From: Clostridia bacterium
GTDB taxonomy: Bacteria; Bacillota_A; Clostridia; Oscillospirales; CAG-272
Length of the DNA: 13,971 nt
Reading direction: 5' to 3'
Assembly: GCA_017632155.1 (NCBI GenBank)
Contig: JAGBRZ010000129.1
Span: forward strand, 1-13,971
In this document: in pieces, positions 13,512 to 13,971 of the stretch
How positions within the stretch are numbered: the stretch's first letter is position 1
Layout of the letters: each line of letters opens with the position of its first letter
Notes under the pieces: model-generated
Told to the model about the DNA's origin: nothing
What the model saw: the letters and a program-made list of their open reading frames with translations, nothing else
The model's database searches: none
Program-made: the position numbers and the translations under genes

Positions 13512-13531
13512 GGTGTAGTTGTAACCACACC
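13512..13531. promoter_or_regulatory. Operator-like palindrome in the regulator leader
   Basis: GGTGTAGTTGTAACCACACC: GTAGT-TGTA-ACCAC with matching GGT/ACC flanks, one mismatch between 8-base arms. It lies 24 bases upstream of the regulator ATG and about 11 bases from its ribosome binding site. Confidence 0.7.
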
Positions 13532-13586
13532 ATGTTAATTCGATTGACAAGGCGCGCGCCCGGGTCAGCGCGTTTACATGACCGCC

Positions 13587-13603
13587 GGTATAGTGACTAC
13601 ACC
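13587..13603. promoter_or_regulatory. Operator-like palindrome just downstream of the early promoter
   Basis: GGTATAGT-G-ACTACACC: 8-base arms with one mismatch and a single central base. The spacer is too short for an RNA hairpin loop, so if functional it is read as DNA. It lies about 35-50 bases downstream of the expected transcription start. Confidence 0.65.
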
Positions 13604-13642
13604 GCCCACACGGTACAGCAGACCTCCTATCCTACTGTCAAT

Positions 13643-13671
13643 AGTATATCACATCCCCACCGAAACGTCAA
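13643..13671 (-). promoter_or_regulatory. Early promoter, sigma-A type with extended -10
   Basis: On the minus strand TTGACG (13671-13666), a 17-base spacer and TATACT (13648-13643), with TG one base before the -10 hexamer. Transcription would start near 13636 and enter the regulator gene after a leader of about 150 bases. This leader contains two palindrome copies and a GC-rich segment around 13550-13572. An A-rich repeat array lies directly upstream of the -35. Confidence 0.85.
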
Positions 13672-13692
13672 TTACAAAATGGTTAAAATTTG

Positions 13693-13813
13693 GTAACAAA
13701 AGTAACAAAAGTAACAAAATGGTAACAAAAAGGTTTACATAATGCCATAAAAGTAACAAAATGTAACAAAAAGTAACAAAAAGTGTAACAAAAAGTAACA
13801 AAAAGTAACAAAA
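13693..13813. repeat. Ten phased GTAACAAAA repeats upstream of the early promoter
   Basis: GTAACAAAA starts at 13693, 13702, 13711, 13722, 13753, 13763, 13773, 13785, 13795 and 13805, in two groups of four and six. Spacing is 9-12 bases, near one helical turn, so the A tracts face the same side and the DNA should be intrinsically bent. Possible roles are iteron-like binding sites, an activating upstream element for the early promoter, or part of a replication end or origin. No ORF fits here. Confidence 0.85.
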
Positions 13814-13825
13814 TGTATATACATT
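13812..13825. repeat. 14-bp AT-rich palindrome
   Basis: AATGTATATACATT is a perfect palindrome adjoining the last GTAACAAAA repeat. Related ATGTATAT sequence recurs at the window end (13962-13971). It could be a regulator site or simply AT-rich end sequence. Confidence 0.5.
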
Positions 13826-13871
13826 GTATCCAATTTGTAACTATTTACAGCTTGTATATAAAGCTCTGACT

Positions 13872-13927
13872 TATTCACCACTTTACGCCTAATATGCACT
13901 GATATACATTAGCTATTCCCCACTTTA
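13872..13927. repeat. Direct repeat pair, 42 bp apart
   Basis: TATTCACCACTTTA (13872-13885) and TATTCCCCACTTTA (13914-13927) differ at one base of 14 and are spaced by exactly four helical turns. The second copy ends 10 bases before a TATAAT on the plus strand (13937-13942) that has no recognisable -35, so the pair may be activator sites. No gene occupies 13826-13971. Confidence 0.6.
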
Positions 13928-13971
13928 TACTATTTGTATAATCTTAATACTTTGTTGACATATGTATATAT

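Larger units (their letters stand above)
175..13600. repeat. Dispersed near-palindrome family, core GTAGT-N(1-4)-ACTAC, about 30 copies
   Basis: Copies matching at least 8 of the 10 arm positions when GGAGT/ACTCC is allowed, by first base: 175, 934, 1272, 1461, 1852, 2021, 2154, 3324, 4160, 4664, 5361, 6249, 6673, 6929, 7207, 7306, 7891, 8273, 8482, 8810, 9367, 9391, 10033, 10333, 10730, 11629, 12046, 12396, 12435, 13515 and 13590; weaker ones at 11871, 12117 and 12494. Spacers: mostly 4 bases between genes and 2 inside genes, with 3 in a few and 1 at 13590. Perfect 10/10 copies are at 1272, 1461, 1852, 3324, 6929, 10333, 11629 and 12046. Copies use different codon phases (GTA GTC AAC GAC; G GAG TTG ACT AC; GT AGT CGC TAC TAC), so selection is on the nucleic acid. 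The longest empty stretches are inside the head gene and inside the regulator gene. Confidence 0.85.

Noticed and set aside
12601..13518. 305-codon open frame on the plus strand opposite the regulator gene
   Set aside because: Antisense shadow of a GC-rich gene with a clear promoter and ribosome binding site; the composition is Val/Phe/Cys-rich without recognisable domains.
13595..13628. Leader peptide on the minus strand (AGGAGG, then GTG TGG GCG GTG TAG)
   Set aside because: The start is GTG at 11-base spacing and gives only four residues. It may be coincidence, since the TAG again comes from a palindrome arm.
13693..13813. CRISPR array
   Set aside because: The units are 9-bp near-tandem repeats with 0-3 base gaps and one 22-base gap; there are no spacers of CRISPR length and no cas genes.
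1..13971. tRNA or rRNA genes, insertion sequences, integrase
   Set aside because: No cloverleaf, rRNA-like segment, transposase or recombinase motif was seen on either strand.

Overview
The window looks like most of a small phi29-type (Picovirinae-like) podovirus genome, or a contig of one. It carries a protein-primed family B DNA polymerase with a probable terminal protein gene directly upstream, a gp16-type packaging ATPase, and a phi29-type connector, lower collar, major head protein and tail knob. Purine-rich AGGAGG-type ribosome binding sites and a TTGACG-N17-TATACT promoter with an extended -10 suggest a Firmicutes host, probably an anaerobic gut Clostridium-like organism. The host call is inference.

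Layout. Positions 1-6917 hold the rightward late (structural and lysis) genes: the end of an unidentified gene, upper collar/connector, lower collar, a small structural-type protein, major head protein, a strong terminator, tail knob, a tail protein fused to an NlpC/P60 peptidase, and an amidase. A 12-bp-stem bidirectional terminator at 6922-6949 ends both transcription units. Positions 6939-13488 are leftward. In transcription order from the right: a putative DNA-binding regulator, a 110-aa acidic protein, a 121-aa SSB-sized protein, a terminator, two small unknown proteins, terminal protein, DNA polymerase, a Cys-rich small protein, packaging ATPase and perhaps a second Cys-rich mini-protein. 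Positions 13489-13971 hold no gene. They carry the early promoter, its leader, an array of ten phased GTAACAAAA repeats, a 14-bp palindrome and a pair of direct repeats 42 bp apart.

The most unusual signal is a family of about 30 near-palindromic elements, core GTAGT-(N1-4)-ACTAC with GGAGT/ACTCC and GTCGT/ACGAC variants. They are scattered over nearly the whole window on both transcription units, inside genes and between them. Eight copies are perfect GTAGT-N3/4-ACTAC, against roughly 0.03 expected by chance at equal base frequencies. They occur in different reading frames, so the constraint is on nucleic acid rather than protein. Several overlap a Shine-Dalgarno sequence and start codon, a stop codon, or a terminator stem, and two lie between the early promoter and the first early gene. 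The closest known analogy is the stoperator system of mycobacteriophage L5, in which one repressor binds many dispersed sites. Here the candidate binder would be the regulator encoded at 12529-13488, which is inference.

How the genes work together: the terminal protein primes DNA synthesis by the polymerase; the ATPase packages DNA through the connector into the head; the tail knob, the NlpC/P60-bearing tail protein and the amidase breach membrane and wall. No holin, scaffold or phi29 p4/p6 homologue could be recognised in the window.
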